A stretch of DNA of 64,000 nucleotides from Candidatus Saccharimonadota bacterium (GCA_026395405.1 JAPLYU010000001.1:316696-380695); one strand, 5' to 3'; numbered from the stretch's first letter, positions 44,756 through 55,659 are shown. Numbers and translations: made by a program. The notes: generated from the letters alone by a model not told the origin.

Positions 44756-45814
44756 ATGAGCAAATACTATGTACTTGGCAACCAAACACTAACAGCTTCA
44801 ACACTTTTGCTGACACTTAAGAGGGGCCCGAAAGCAAAGCCAATGAACTTTCAGCCCGGTCAATATGCAGTTATAAGTTTCAAGCAAAATGGCCGCCCAA
44901 CGCCAGCAAGGTGTTTTTCGATAGTTAATTCACCCTCTGATCATGGGATTTTGCAGTGTAGTATACGTAAAAAAGGAAAGTTTACGAACGCGGCCGCAAA
45001 CCTAAAAGAGGGTGACGAGGTTAACGTTTCGGGTCCATTTGGTGGGTTTGTTTTCGACGAACGTCGGGATCGGAAGATGGTATTGATTGCCGGTGGTATC
45101 GGTATAACTCCGTTCATGAGCATGATTCAATATGCGACCAATAATAAATTATCCAATGATATAACTTTGATTTATAACTGCACCAATCAAACCGACATCC
45201 CTTTTTATGGTCAATTGGTTGAAATTGAAGAGCGAAATCCCCATTTTAAAATTATTTTCGCCATTAGTAATGGTCCTACGAATCGACTAATTCACCAAAG
45301 AGTTTACTCTGGCCGTATAACCTCAGAAACAATTAATACGGCAGTAAATAATCGTTACGACGGGAAGACCTTCTTTATTTGTGGGCCATCGGCGTTTATG
45401 GATGCTATGTCCAATATACTTTACGGCAAGGGAGTACTAGAAGAAAAGGTTATGACCGAAACTTTCGGGCAAAAATCAGCCCGAAAGAAAAGTGGTGTAC
45501 AAAATTGGCCAAGAAATGTCTATATTCTGGGTGCACTCGGTATTGTTATTGCAACCGCTTCGGTAATGGCAAGCGACTTATTAACGAATTTACCAGTTTT
45601 TTCGTTGTTTAACTCTGCTAACCAAGAGGATTTAAATTCTACTAATAGCAGGCAGGATGAATTGGACGACCAGATTAACAATTACTCATCAGGGCAATCG
45701 ACATCGACATCGTCACCTTCGCCTACAACCACGACCACAACGACAACCGCAGCACCCACGAAGTCTGCGCCTGTCTGTACAACATCGCAAAGCGGGGTTA
45801 CCACATGCGTTTAA
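44756..45814 (+). CDS. FAD/NAD(P)-dependent oxidoreductase (ferredoxin reductase fold) with C-terminal TM and Ser/Thr tail
   Basis: ARCFSIVNSP; LIAGGIGITPFMSMI; FFICGPSAFMDAM. Confidence 0.88.
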   Translation: MSKYYVLGNQTLTASTLLLTLKRGPKAKPMNFQPGQYAVISFKQNGRPTPARCFSIVNSPSDHGILQCSIRKKGKFTNAAANLKEGDEVNVSGPFGGFVFDERRDRKMVLIAGGIGITPFMSMIQYATNNKLSNDITLIYNCTNQTDIPFYGQLVEIEERNPHFKIIFAISNGPTNRLIHQRVYSGRITSETINTAVNNRYDGKTFFICGPSAFMDAMSNILYGKGVLEEKVMTETFGQKSARKKSGVQNWPRNVYILGALGIVIATASVMASDLLTNLPVFSLFNSANQEDLNSTNSRQDELDDQINNYSSGQSTSTSSPSPTTTTTTTTAAPTKSAPVCTTSQSGVTTCV

Positions 45815-46755
45815 GGGAAGTATCCCAAACAAAATTAGCACTTGGCAGTAACGTGGTTATCGCGATAATTACTGATATGTCGGGCAAAGAGATTGACAAG
45901 ATATTCGAAGATTTATGGTTGCAGGTGTTTACTTTCGAACGGAAGTTCAGCCGGTTCATCCCAAAAAGCGAATTGACGCTTTTTAATCGTTTACAGGGTA
46001 TTAGAACCAATATATCACCCGAGTTTAAGGATTTATTGATATACACAAAACAACTATCCGAAGAAACCAACGGTTTATTCAATCCTTTCATTTTGCCACT
46101 ACTTCAAAAGGCTGGTTATATGAAATCAGCTGTACCGGGTTTTGAAAATGATGCGAAAATCGACTTTTCGGCGGGGCGATTGGTCGGAGTGGATAAACTT
46201 GAAATCGGTGACGATTGGGCCACGATTCCTTACGGTACAGCCATAGAAATGGGAGGCATTGGTAAGGGATATTTAGCAGATCAACTACACAGGACGCTAG
46301 ACAGTCTGTCTATACAGGGGTATTGGATGTCGCTGGGTGGTGATGTTGCGACGTCTGGCAAAGATTTAAATGGGAATAGTTTATCATTAAATATCCAAAG
46401 TGCTAAAAACCTAGATGAAAAGTCTGATTGGGTTATTGATTGTCCCATTAAATATTCAGCGGCTGCGACATCTGGAACATTCAAACGAAAAAATCAGTTT
46501 TCAGACAAAACTTGGCATCATATTATTAATCCGTTAACTCTGGAGCCAGCGGTCACGGATATCAGATTAGCGACAATTTGTGCCGACACTGCAACTCGCG
46601 CCGACGTTCTGGCATCTTGTGCGGTCATATTGGGATCGAAAAAAGCGCCGACGTTTTTAAAAAAACACGGAATAAAATCTGCACTATTGCAGTGTGTTGA
46701 TAGGGATGGAGTTGATTTTGAAGTAAGGTTTGGACCAAGGATAAGACGTGCGTAG
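45805..46755 (+). CDS. apbE: FAD:protein FMN transferase
   Basis: EMGGIGKGYLADQL; SLGGDVATSG; HHIINPLTLEPA. Confidence 0.92.
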   Translation: MRLREVSQTKLALGSNVVIAIITDMSGKEIDKIFEDLWLQVFTFERKFSRFIPKSELTLFNRLQGIRTNISPEFKDLLIYTKQLSEETNGLFNPFILPLLQKAGYMKSAVPGFENDAKIDFSAGRLVGVDKLEIGDDWATIPYGTAIEMGGIGKGYLADQLHRTLDSLSIQGYWMSLGGDVATSGKDLNGNSLSLNIQSAKNLDEKSDWVIDCPIKYSAAATSGTFKRKNQFSDKTWHHIINPLTLEPAVTDIRLATICADTATRADVLASCAVILGSKKAPTFLKKHGIKSALLQCVDRDGVDFEVRFGPRIRRA

Positions 46756-47482
46756 ATTGACACTTATTTTTTTAACGATTTTATTCATTGGGTTGCCGTT
46801 TAGTCTTGTTGTCATAAAACCGGTATATGCACAGTCAGCCCAGACCACCACGAATTCCGGAGGTAATGTAGTGGTAAATACGATATCCGGTCCCACCTTG
46901 GCTCAAAAAGCAGTAACTAGAACGGCCAATTCTTGGCCATGGTATGTCGTACGAGGATCGGGAATTGTTGCCGCAGTATCGCTTGTTATCTTGATATTGT
47001 CGGGAGTAGGTTTTATAACCGGTCACACTTTTAGGTTTTTAGAACCAATCACAGCCTGGGCGAGTCATCGTGCATTAGGTATCGCCTTTGGGGTTTCCAT
47101 ACTAATTCATATGACTGGACTTTTATTTGATAAATATGTCCCATTTAATCTCTTAAGTATTTTGGTTCCATGGTCGTCAACTTATAAACCAGTGATTATT
47201 TTTGGTGTTAATTTCGGTTCACTTTATGTGTCACTTGGCGTGCTGGCTTTTTATATGGTTGCAATCATTACGGTCTATTCATTACTTTGGATTGATAAAA
47301 AACCATATTCCTGGAAACTTACTCACCTGATGTCGTATTTAGTATTCGTTTTTGTATTTATACACGCACTATATTTAGGCACTGATTTGGCGGGTGGGCT
47401 ACTTCGTTTGATATGGATAGTCATGGGTATTGTCGTTTCTCTTGCAATCTTCATAAGGTTGTGGCGAGCAAGAACAATATAA
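46748..47482 (+). CDS. Ferric-reductase-like transmembrane (cytochrome b-type) protein
   Basis: SHRALGIAFGVSILIHMTGLLF and THLMSYLVFVFVFIHALYLG histidines in TM helices. Confidence 0.75.
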   Translation: MRRLTLIFLTILFIGLPFSLVVIKPVYAQSAQTTTNSGGNVVVNTISGPTLAQKAVTRTANSWPWYVVRGSGIVAAVSLVILILSGVGFITGHTFRFLEPITAWASHRALGIAFGVSILIHMTGLLFDKYVPFNLLSILVPWSSTYKPVIIFGVNFGSLYVSLGVLAFYMVAIITVYSLLWIDKKPYSWKLTHLMSYLVFVFVFIHALYLGTDLAGGLLRLIWIVMGIVVSLAIFIRLWRARTI

Positions 47483-47507
47483 TCATATTTCATATATAAT
47501 ACGTTAT

Positions 47508-48047
47508 ATGAAGGAAATAGTTCTAGCGACTTCGAACGACCGTAAAATTAGAGAGGCCCGTGCAGGTTGCGACCATTTTGATATAAAAGTTAATCAGCTT
47601 GTTATCGATATAGATGAGATTCAACACCACAATCCAATCGAAATATCTAAAGATAAAGCAAAAAAAGCCTTTGAAATTACCGGAAAACCAGTAGTCGTCA
47701 CGGATACGTCTTGGAATATACACGCATTGAATGGTTTTCCAGGTGGGTACATGAAAGATGTTGCGCAGTGGTTTTCTACAGGTGATTTTTTAAATTTAGT
47801 TAAAAAAGATAGACGAATTAGTTTTACGGAGACCATAGTCTACCAAGACTCAAAAGAATCAAAAGTTTTTAGCCAAGATTATCTAGGGAAAATATCGAAA
47901 ACCCCGCGAGGCTCGGGGAACTCGATTGATCAACTTGCTGAGTTTGACGGATATACTTTAGGTGAACGACATAATCAGAACAGTACAAGCCACGACTCAA
48001 AAGACTACATTTGGTATCAATTTGCTAAATGGTTCAGTGAAAGATAA
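47508..48047 (+). CDS. Non-canonical purine NTP pyrophosphatase (RdgB/HAM1)
   Basis: IVLATSNDRKIREA; VVVTDTSWNIHALNGFPGGYMKD. Confidence 0.88.
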   Translation: MKEIVLATSNDRKIREARAGCDHFDIKVNQLVIDIDEIQHHNPIEISKDKAKKAFEITGKPVVVTDTSWNIHALNGFPGGYMKDVAQWFSTGDFLNLVKKDRRISFTETIVYQDSKESKVFSQDYLGKISKTPRGSGNSIDQLAEFDGYTLGERHNQNSTSHDSKDYIWYQFAKWFSER

Positions 48048-48059
48048 CAGAAAGAATTA

Positions 48060-48578
48060 TTATAGATTTGTTATCTGGACACTGGTTGCGGTAATTGTAC
48101 TACCGGACACAGTTCCATAAACTAGCACGCTATCGTTAACAGACACTTTTTTGTCAGTTGTATTCCATGTTGTACTACCATTAGTATCGACAGTTGTTTT
48201 AGTACCACCGCCACCAACATCAAAACTGCTACCATTTACAGCAGTGACAACTCCCGAAACAGCGCTTGTACTGGTAGTAGTGGTGCCGTTTGAGTCACTG
48301 GAAGAATAAAAGAAACTACTGTTCATGTGGGGCATACCACCGCGGCCGTTGACATATGTGGTGCCGTGATTATAGTAACCTTGTCTTAAATTATTCATCC
48401 TAAACATACTGCCTGCAATCGCGAAAATTAATATGACCAATATTATTACTACTGCAATAATCCATGGTCTGCTAGACCTACTGTTGTATGGCTTCTCGTG
48501 GACGGATTCATCCGTAGCTTGGCCTGCTTTAACTGACTCAGATTTTTCGGTTGGTTTTTCGTTTTCTTCTTTTGGCAT
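48060..48578 (-). CDS. Membrane-anchored DUF5666-like protein
   Basis: TM then VSGVVTAVNGSSFDVGGG...VNDSVLVYGTVSGSTITATSVQI. Confidence 0.65.
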   Translation of the reverse strand: MPKEENEKPTEKSESVKAGQATDESVHEKPYNSRSSRPWIIAVVIILVILIFAIAGSMFRMNNLRQGYYNHGTTYVNGRGGMPHMNSSFFYSSSDSNGTTTTSTSAVSGVVTAVNGSSFDVGGGGTKTTVDTNGSTTWNTTDKKVSVNDSVLVYGTVSGSTITATSVQITNL

Positions 48579-48675
48579 AATTAATTCTCCTTTTTCTACG
48601 AACAATTTTAACGCAGATTATCTGAATAAATGCTTAATTTTACGACATTTTTTCTAAGTTTTTTATGTATTTGGG

Positions 48676-49749
48676 TTAGTGGAGGTCACCGGTATTTACT
48701 AGGCCGTTATGCTGTCTGCCACTAAAAATCAGGGTTGGTATTTTAACGGTTTTAATCTGTTTGTTAACAATGTCTTGGTTCTTCTGGATTATATACGAGA
48801 CCTTTTGGCTATTTGCGTCGGATTCAATTTGTTTTAATTGCGCCGGACTGTATCCCATATCCTTAAGCCAGCCAAGTATAAGGTCCTTGGTTTGGTTTGC
48901 GTCAAGCATAGTATTAATCTTGATCTGGTAAGACGTGCTATTTGCATCACTCCCAGTGTATATCTTTTCTAATACTTGCCAGTCGGCAGGAGTTTTTAGA
49001 CCCGAAAGCGGATTTATTTTTATAGCTTCCAGGTATTTAGTTACAGTATATGAGTTTGCAAATTTGTATTTGCCGGCAACTTCCGGGTTTTTGATGGGAT
49101 AGGCAATGTAGGTTAGGTTGTACTTGTTTTCGAAACCGGCAGATTTAATGTTTTTGAACAAATGTTGACAAACTATGCAACCAGGATCAATAACTTCCAG
49201 CGCGGTTGGTTTGGTACTATCGAATTTATTGTAATACGTAGCGTTTTGTGGTAAATATTTTGTTGCTTCCCAAGTTTGCAGCCTGGTTGGTATGTTTGAA
49301 ATCGTGTTGCCCAAATTATTAGCTTGGTTTACGAACCAATCGATTGGTTTGCCCTCGGCTGTAAGTTGCCAAAGATTTTTATCAACTGTATTTATTGAAC
49401 AGGATTCAGAGCTTAGACTACAAGACGAGGCGTTGGAAGGGCTACAGGTTCCCCAGACGAATAAGTTCAAACCAGCTTCCAGTGCCACGAACAAACTCCA
49501 AATTGTTAATATGACTAACAAAAAAGAAGCAATTTCAATTCCGATGTCTGCGGTTTTAACTAGTCGTGGAGTTTTTTTGGCGACATGGCTTAGTAATTTA
49601 TTTTTGGTTTCTTCCTTGAATGAAGTGTCGCATGGTCGCAAGGTAACTCGGCGAAGAGTACAACTCCAAGCTTTTCCGGCCAGTTTTCGATATCTAGCAG
49701 AAAAAATACTAATTATGGCCAGGACAATGAACGCTGCAATACAAAACAT
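48676..49749 (-). CDS. Membrane thioredoxin-fold (DsbA-like) protein with CIVC motif
   Basis: VIDPGCIVCQHLFKNI; KIPTLIFSGRQHNG. Confidence 0.65.
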   Translation of the reverse strand: MFCIAAFIVLAIISIFSARYRKLAGKAWSCTLRRVTLRPCDTSFKEETKNKLLSHVAKKTPRLVKTADIGIEIASFLLVILTIWSLFVALEAGLNLFVWGTCSPSNASSCSLSSESCSINTVDKNLWQLTAEGKPIDWFVNQANNLGNTISNIPTRLQTWEATKYLPQNATYYNKFDSTKPTALEVIDPGCIVCQHLFKNIKSAGFENKYNLTYIAYPIKNPEVAGKYKFANSYTVTKYLEAIKINPLSGLKTPADWQVLEKIYTGSDANSTSYQIKINTMLDANQTKDLILGWLKDMGYSPAQLKQIESDANSQKVSYIIQKNQDIVNKQIKTVKIPTLIFSGRQHNGLVNTGDLH

Positions 49750-49758
49750 ATATTAAAT

Positions 49759-50973
49759 TTAACCTTTCGCTATTTTTTCCATTATTTCAATTGTTTTTCG
49801 AATATCTTTTTCGGTGGTTTGAAGACCGATTGAAAATCGCAAAAGTGGGGGAAATTTTCGTTTTTCTAATAAATAATAATGGCAGCAAAAATACCCACTT
49901 CGAACCATTATGCCGGACGCAGACAAAAAGGTTGCCAATCTATGTGCATCAACCTTTTCGCTATACACACTAATTAACGATGAGGGAGTTTTATTCAAAA
50001 TTATAAGTCCCGGTATTTCTGATAGGCCCTCGTGCAAAGATCTTGAAAGCTTTTCGATATACTGAGACGGCATTAATCCGTCTGGTTTTACACTATTAAG
50101 CCAAGAAATCGCGTATTTTAAGCTGATAATTTCACCATATGCTTGAAGTCCTGGTTCTAGCCAACTGGTCATATTGTCAGCTAATAATGTATAGCTTTGT
50201 TCTTTAACGCCTGAAACCATCCCACCGCCAACAATTCCGATGTTTAGAGTTTCAAGTAAATTCTTTTTGATTACAACAACGCCTAAACTACCAGCGTACA
50301 TTTTGTGTGCCGAAAAACAAATTGCATCGGCCTCACATCCAACAAGAAGCTCGTGATAATGTGCCATTGTTTGGGCGGCGTCAATTATTACGATTCCGCC
50401 GGATTTATGAGAGTCGGCTACGAGTTGTTTAATGTTTAACAATAACCGTCCATCAATATTAGAAGTAGTGTTAACCACTACGATTGATTTTTCAAGATCG
50501 GATATTTCGTAATCCAAACTACCGTCATCTGTTCTATTTAGAACCTTACGTTTAACCTTTAATCTATTTGCAAGATTTATTGTTGGCAGAAAAACTGAAT
50601 TATGTTCGATTTCACTGGTTATTATCTGTTTATATATTCCTGATGGTAGTTGTCCAAGAACTAGGTTGATTCCGTATGTAGTATTTAATGTAAAAGAGCA
50701 GATGTAATCTTTTTTTGAAAGTCCCAAATAATTAATAACAAGATCTCGGGTTTCTTCAACCAGGGAGTCGACTTTTTGACCCCATTTATATTTAACTCTG
50801 CCCCCACACGCGTTGTAGGTTTGATAATAATTTGTCATAGCATCTATGACGGGTTGTGGCCTAGGACTTTGACAGGCATTATCCAAATAGATATCATCGG
50901 CCCTAAGATACTTGAAATCTGGCAGTCTGCCGGATGATACACTTAAATTTTCTGACTTCTTTCTAAACATCAA
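49759..50973 (-). CDS. Class V aminotransferase / cysteine desulfurase-like
   Basis: YLDNACQSPRPQPVIDA; IIDAAQTMAHY; CFSAHKMYAG; VRSGYFCCHY. Confidence 0.9.
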   Translation of the reverse strand: MMFRKKSENLSVSSGRLPDFKYLRADDIYLDNACQSPRPQPVIDAMTNYYQTYNACGGRVKYKWGQKVDSLVEETRDLVINYLGLSKKDYICSFTLNTTYGINLVLGQLPSGIYKQIITSEIEHNSVFLPTINLANRLKVKRKVLNRTDDGSLDYEISDLEKSIVVVNTTSNIDGRLLLNIKQLVADSHKSGGIVIIDAAQTMAHYHELLVGCEADAICFSAHKMYAGSLGVVVIKKNLLETLNIGIVGGGMVSGVKEQSYTLLADNMTSWLEPGLQAYGEIISLKYAISWLNSVKPDGLMPSQYIEKLSRSLHEGLSEIPGLIILNKTPSSLISVYSEKVDAHRLATFLSASGIMVRSGYFCCHYYLLEKRKFPPLLRFSIGLQTTEKDIRKTIEIMEKIAKG

Positions 50974-51048
50974 TTAAACCAATCTAACCCCACCTTTGAA
51001 TTTGACTTATGTTTTATTATACCAAGAATAGGCGTCGGTGTCTTTAGG

Positions 51049-51522
51049 TTATTGTTCAACACTCTTTATAATCAGCATGTTTTTAAAGTGTGCATCGTCA
51101 TCAACTTTTTTTCCAAAGATTGCCTGGGCGATTGGTGATTTTCTGCTAATAACAGTTGCGCCATTTATATTATGACCGGCATTGGCTGTCCAGTCTCCTG
51201 CAATAAAATATCGAGAAGTTTTATTAGTTTTAGTGTCCAAGACTTCGACGGTAGTTCCAATCCCAACAGTTCCTTTTTTCTGACGAGGGATACTTGGAGT
51301 GCTGTCGCGAAGTATTTGTTTTAAGTTCTGCATTTCGGTTGATAACAATGTTTGCTTGTCTCGGACAAACTCAAACGGGGCATTATCATGCCAACTTTCC
51401 GATGTTTGATTAAAGGCGTTGTAGAATTCGGGGCCAAGGGCTATTATTTCGTTGTCGAGTTCGGCGATTCGCTGGCGGGCGTACTGCTTGTCGATTTCCA
51501 ATATTAATAGTTCTTTCTTCAT
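51049..51522 (-). CDS. greA: Transcript cleavage factor GreA/GreB
   Basis: C-terminal IGTTVEVLDTKTNKTSRYFIAG...ISRKSPIAQAIFGKKVDD. Confidence 0.85.
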   Translation of the reverse strand: MKKELLILEIDKQYARQRIAELDNEIIALGPEFYNAFNQTSESWHDNAPFEFVRDKQTLLSTEMQNLKQILRDSTPSIPRQKKGTVGIGTTVEVLDTKTNKTSRYFIAGDWTANAGHNINGATVISRKSPIAQAIFGKKVDDDAHFKNMLIIKSVEQ

Positions 51523-51559
51523 TCGTGTCTTATAAGTTTATCCTATTATCAGATACTAA

Positions 51560-52639
51560 TCAACTGTTTTTAATAAGTTCATCGCAAATGTCGTATAGTT
51601 TTTTCGAAGATTGTTTCCAAGAAAACTTTTCCGCTTGTTTATGACCCTTTTCAACTAAATCTGCAAGGAAATCGGTTTTTTCAAGTTTTTTAACCTGTTC
51701 AGCGAATTTGTCCGGAGAATTGTAATTAAAAAACAACGCACCATCGCCGGCTACCTCATGGAATATCGTCATGTCGCTACATACAACCGGAGTTCCAATC
51801 ATCTGAGCTTCAATGATTGGTAGCCCGAAACCCTCTTCTTTTGAGGCAGAAGCCAAGCAATAAGCGCCCTGTAATAGTTTTATATATTCGTCATCACTTA
51901 CGCCGTTATGAAATACTACATTGACTCCAGGTTTTATCAATTTGCTAAGCTCGGCTTTGCGATTGTCTAGTATTTTACTCAGCAGGTGTAGGGTGAAATC
52001 GTGCGGTAGGTGAGCCATTCCCTTAATTAATACCTCAACATTTTTATACGGCATAAACGAACCCATATAAAGGATATCTTTTGTTTTTTCTTTGGCGCGG
52101 TGCAATTGGGATTTTTCAAGACTTGGCGCGTTATATATTACGCAAATTTCACGGTCGGTTAGGCCTAGTTTTTGGATGTTTCCTTTCGAGTAATTACTGA
52201 CTGTAGCGACCTTATCGGCATTATTTAACAAAAACCTTTGTGGCCATTTTGCCATGTGAAATAGACGCCAAGCAATTCGCTGAGACAACCCCATATTTGT
52301 TGGAGCCTGTGGGTGAAGGTAGTAAATCGTGTCATGTAACGTAACGATTAATTTATATTTTCGTCCCCATGTTCCAATGATTTGAAACGGACTGATAACG
52401 ACATCGGCGCCAAGTTTGTTAAGTTTGCCGGCTATAAACAATTCTTTGACCGATAACGGGTCATTCATTAAAAGATAAGGCGTGCCCTTCGGCAGCATTT
52501 CCAACTGTCTTTCGTCCTTGATTAATAGTGTTATTGGTATTTTGTTTTCTTTGAAGCCCTGTATTATTCCGGCTCCATAACGGCTGATTCCATCATGAAA
52601 AGGGAACCGTGTCCATCTGGCATCGTAATATATATTCAT
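51560..52639 (-). CDS. Glycosyltransferase family 4 protein
   Basis: LYMGSFMPYKNVEVLIKGM; SASKEEGFGLPIIEAQMIGTPVV. Confidence 0.93.
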   Translation of the reverse strand: MNIYYDARWTRFPFHDGISRYGAGIIQGFKENKIPITLLIKDERQLEMLPKGTPYLLMNDPLSVKELFIAGKLNKLGADVVISPFQIIGTWGRKYKLIVTLHDTIYYLHPQAPTNMGLSQRIAWRLFHMAKWPQRFLLNNADKVATVSNYSKGNIQKLGLTDREICVIYNAPSLEKSQLHRAKEKTKDILYMGSFMPYKNVEVLIKGMAHLPHDFTLHLLSKILDNRKAELSKLIKPGVNVVFHNGVSDDEYIKLLQGAYCLASASKEEGFGLPIIEAQMIGTPVVCSDMTIFHEVAGDGALFFNYNSPDKFAEQVKKLEKTDFLADLVEKGHKQAEKFSWKQSSKKLYDICDELIKNS

Positions 52640-52685
52640 ATTTGCAATTGTATCATGGGCAAATAATTTATGTTAACCTAGATGC

Positions 52686-53150
52686 ATGATTCAAGATTTT
52701 TTAATTAAGGTTGCTGCTGATTACGTGTTAATATTAATAATTTTAATAGGAGCATATGCTTTAGTTTTCAAAATTCCGAAAGAACGTCGTTTCAAGGCTT
52801 ATTGCAGGATTTTAGTTGCTGGGTTGACGGCATATCTGCTAGCAAAGTTAGTCGGTTCGATATATCAACCCGAAGCGCTTCGACCATTCGAACTTATGGG
52901 AAAAACCGCAGGTGCATCTTATTTGAATAACGCAGGTTTTCCGTCCGACCATGTTTTGTTTGCCACGGCGATTGTTTGTGCAGTGTGGTTTGAAACCAAA
53001 CAGAAATCAATCACCTGGATACTTGCAGTACTAGTACTTGTTGTTGCGGTTGGAAGAGTTTTGGCGCTAGTACATACACCAATTGATGTTATCGGCGGAG
53101 TTGTTTTTGCGCTTGCGGGTTCACTTTGGTATTTGAACTCAAAAGAATAA
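52686..53150 (+). CDS. PAP2-family phosphatase
   Basis: AGFPSDHVLFATAI; HTPIDVIGGV. Confidence 0.88.
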   Translation: MIQDFLIKVAADYVLILIILIGAYALVFKIPKERRFKAYCRILVAGLTAYLLAKLVGSIYQPEALRPFELMGKTAGASYLNNAGFPSDHVLFATAIVCAVWFETKQKSITWILAVLVLVVAVGRVLALVHTPIDVIGGVVFALAGSLWYLNSKE

Positions 53151-53222
53151 GCTTTTTAATCTATTTTTTGTCAGTTTGGCAATAAAAATGTATAATAACA
53201 TATATTACATGGAGGTATTACT

Positions 53223-53660
53223 GTGGCAAAAGTAGTTAGTAGTAATATTGACTCACAACCGGTTAGCAAATCAAGTCCGGTTTGGCATATTATTGCGGTG
53301 GGAGCAATCTTGGGTTTGCTGTATTATGTTCTGACCTTGTATTTATCTAGGTTTGTTGGATTAGCTAGTGTTGCCGGCGATATCGCGACAATTATAGTTG
53401 CAACTGTTGGTATTATTGTTATGTTGAATTTAGGGATGGCTAGGCCTCTTTTAGTTGCAGTCGCATCAGCAATTTCCCTTTGGGGTTTGTCAAAATTGAC
53501 CGACGGTCTTGGTTGGTTTGAAGCGATGGTTTGGAGTGTTTTGATTTATAGTTTGGCATATTTCTTGTTTTCATGGCTGACCAGATACAAAAAAATTATA
53601 CCGGTTTTAATTGCAGTCGTAGCCATAGTTATTATCGTCCGCTTAACCATAACCCCATAG
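53223..53660 (+). CDS. Membrane protein
   Basis: Four hydrophobic segments. Confidence 0.55.
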   Translation: MAKVVSSNIDSQPVSKSSPVWHIIAVGAILGLLYYVLTLYLSRFVGLASVAGDIATIIVATVGIIVMLNLGMARPLLVAVASAISLWGLSKLTDGLGWFEAMVWSVLIYSLAYFLFSWLTRYKKIIPVLIAVVAIVIIVRLTITP

Positions 53661-53670
53661 TGTTATAATC

Positions 53671-54750
53671 ATGTATATGGACCGGATGATTTTGTATATA
53701 GTTCTTTCTGTGGTCGTTATTGGGTTTGGGGTAATTATTTATATTATTAACCAGCGACTAAGCGATCAAAAAAATTCCAGCGCGGTTTCACTACTTAAAA
53801 GCGATTTAACGGAACTATCGAGGGGGATTAACGACTTACAGCAGGCGGTTGGAGACAAACTAGAGCGCAACAATACAACGATGCAGACGTCGATGCAAAA
53901 ACAACTAACCGAAAGCGCAAAGCTTGTTACCGACGTAACCCAGCGGCTAGCAAAATTGGATGAAACCAACAGACGGGTAGTTGATGTTGCTGACGAATTA
54001 AAAACCCTACAAAATGTTCTACAAAACCCAAAACAGCGCGGTGTTTTTGGGGAATACTATTTGGAATCGGTCCTTGATAATATTCTGCCGTCAAAAAATT
54101 ATCAAATGCAGTACAAATTCAAGGATGGCGAAATTGTTGACGCTGTTGTCTTTCTGGACAGAGGACAGATATTGCCGATTGACAGTAAGTTCTCTTTGGA
54201 AAATTATAATCGCATGGTTGGTGAGGATAAAAAACCGGAACGCGAGAAGCTTCTGGCAAAAGTCCGGTCTGACTTAAAGAACCGAATAGATGAAACAAGC
54301 AAGTACATCAGGCCTAGCGAAAAAACTATGGATTTTGCATTCATGTTTATTCCCAGTGAATCGTTATATTACGATTTGTTGATTGGAGACGTTGGTACCG
54401 GGTCGAGTGCGCGCGATTTAATCGAATATGCATTCCGGGATAAAAAAGTAATCATCGTCAGTCCGACCAGTTTTATGGCATATCTGCAAACAGTTTTGCA
54501 GGGTCTGCGGAGCTTACAAATCGAAGAGCAGGCCAAAGATATCCAGATTCGAGTAGGGAAGTTGGGACAGCATATCGGTCGCTTTGACGACTATATGCAA
54601 AAGCTTGGAAAATCACTAGGTACAACAGTTGGACATTACAACGATGCGCATAAAGAACTCGGTAAAGTCGATAAAGACGTTATAAAGATAGCTGGTACGG
54701 AAACGGGTATAGACCCGCTGATGTTGGATAAACCTAGGGACGATGAATAG
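53671..54750 (+). CDS. rmuC: DNA recombination protein RmuC
   Basis: NPKQRGVFGEYYLESVL; LPIDSKFSLENY; MFIPSESLYYD; IVSPTSFMAYLQT. Confidence 0.93.
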   Translation: MYMDRMILYIVLSVVVIGFGVIIYIINQRLSDQKNSSAVSLLKSDLTELSRGINDLQQAVGDKLERNNTTMQTSMQKQLTESAKLVTDVTQRLAKLDETNRRVVDVADELKTLQNVLQNPKQRGVFGEYYLESVLDNILPSKNYQMQYKFKDGEIVDAVVFLDRGQILPIDSKFSLENYNRMVGEDKKPEREKLLAKVRSDLKNRIDETSKYIRPSEKTMDFAFMFIPSESLYYDLLIGDVGTGSSARDLIEYAFRDKKVIIVSPTSFMAYLQTVLQGLRSLQIEEQAKDIQIRVGKLGQHIGRFDDYMQKLGKSLGTTVGHYNDAHKELGKVDKDVIKIAGTETGIDPLMLDKPRDDE

Positions 54751-54825
54751 AAGAATATAAATAATCCCCGCCTAATGACGGGGATTATCTTTTGTTTGAT
54801 TTTATTTTAGTTAAATAGCTCTACG

Positions 54826-55659
54826 TTATTTACAATCTTCACAATCGCAAGCTACTTTGTCTTGGCTGTGCAAGAAATCTTGGATTAGGAAACCTGCAAT
54901 ACCACCAAGTATCGGTGCTACTACGTAGATAACTAGTGGCCATGTGTTCCACGACAATCCGTTTGCAGCAAATGCAATTGCTGGGTTTAGGAATGTAAGG
55001 ATAACGTTAGCTTCTGTTGATCCTTGTAGCAAGACTGTGTTTAGTGTTAGTGCGACATAAAGTGCAAGTGAAATTGCAAAGGCGGCTGCAAAAGCAGCGA
55101 CGATTCGATTTTTCTTGTACCTTAGGGCGGTTGCAACACCAAGTACCAAAATTGCTGTACCGATTAACTCAGTAAAGAAAATGTACCATTCATGACCCTT
55201 TGGTATCGTTGCTGCATGCAAAAGTGTCGGTGCTGCAGCAGTAGCAGTTGATGGAGCTGCGTGAAGGAACGTATTTAGTACCAAATAAGCTACGGTGGCA
55301 CCCAAAAGCTGAGCGACGATGTAACCTAGGGCATAGACCCAATTCATTTTGCGTGTTACCCATGAGCCGATTGTAACGGCTGGGTTAACATGTGCACCTG
55401 AAACGCCACCGACAATCAAAACGATACCACCCAATGCGAATGCAACGAATAGCGGACTGCCTTGCATCTCGATGAATGCAGCTGTTAGCAGGAACATTCC
55501 GATGAACTCAGCAATCAAATTGCCTATTAGGGGCATATCTTTTAATATTCTACGAGTTGAATCGTATGTTGATGATATTGAGCTTTTTGTATTTGAAGCT
55601 GACGAGCTAGCTTTTGCTGCCGATTTTTTGGTCGACGAAATGGCTTTTTTCTCTGCCAT
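54826..55659 (-). CDS. MIP/aquaporin family channel
   Basis: GGVSGAHVNPAVTIG (NPA) and FLNPAIAFAANG (second NPA). Confidence 0.92.
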   Translation of the reverse strand: MAEKKAISSTKKSAAKASSSASNTKSSISSTYDSTRRILKDMPLIGNLIAEFIGMFLLTAAFIEMQGSPLFVAFALGGIVLIVGGVSGAHVNPAVTIGSWVTRKMNWVYALGYIVAQLLGATVAYLVLNTFLHAAPSTATAAAPTLLHAATIPKGHEWYIFFTELIGTAILVLGVATALRYKKNRIVAAFAAAFAISLALYVALTLNTVLLQGSTEANVILTFLNPAIAFAANGLSWNTWPLVIYVVAPILGGIAGFLIQDFLHSQDKVACDCEDCK

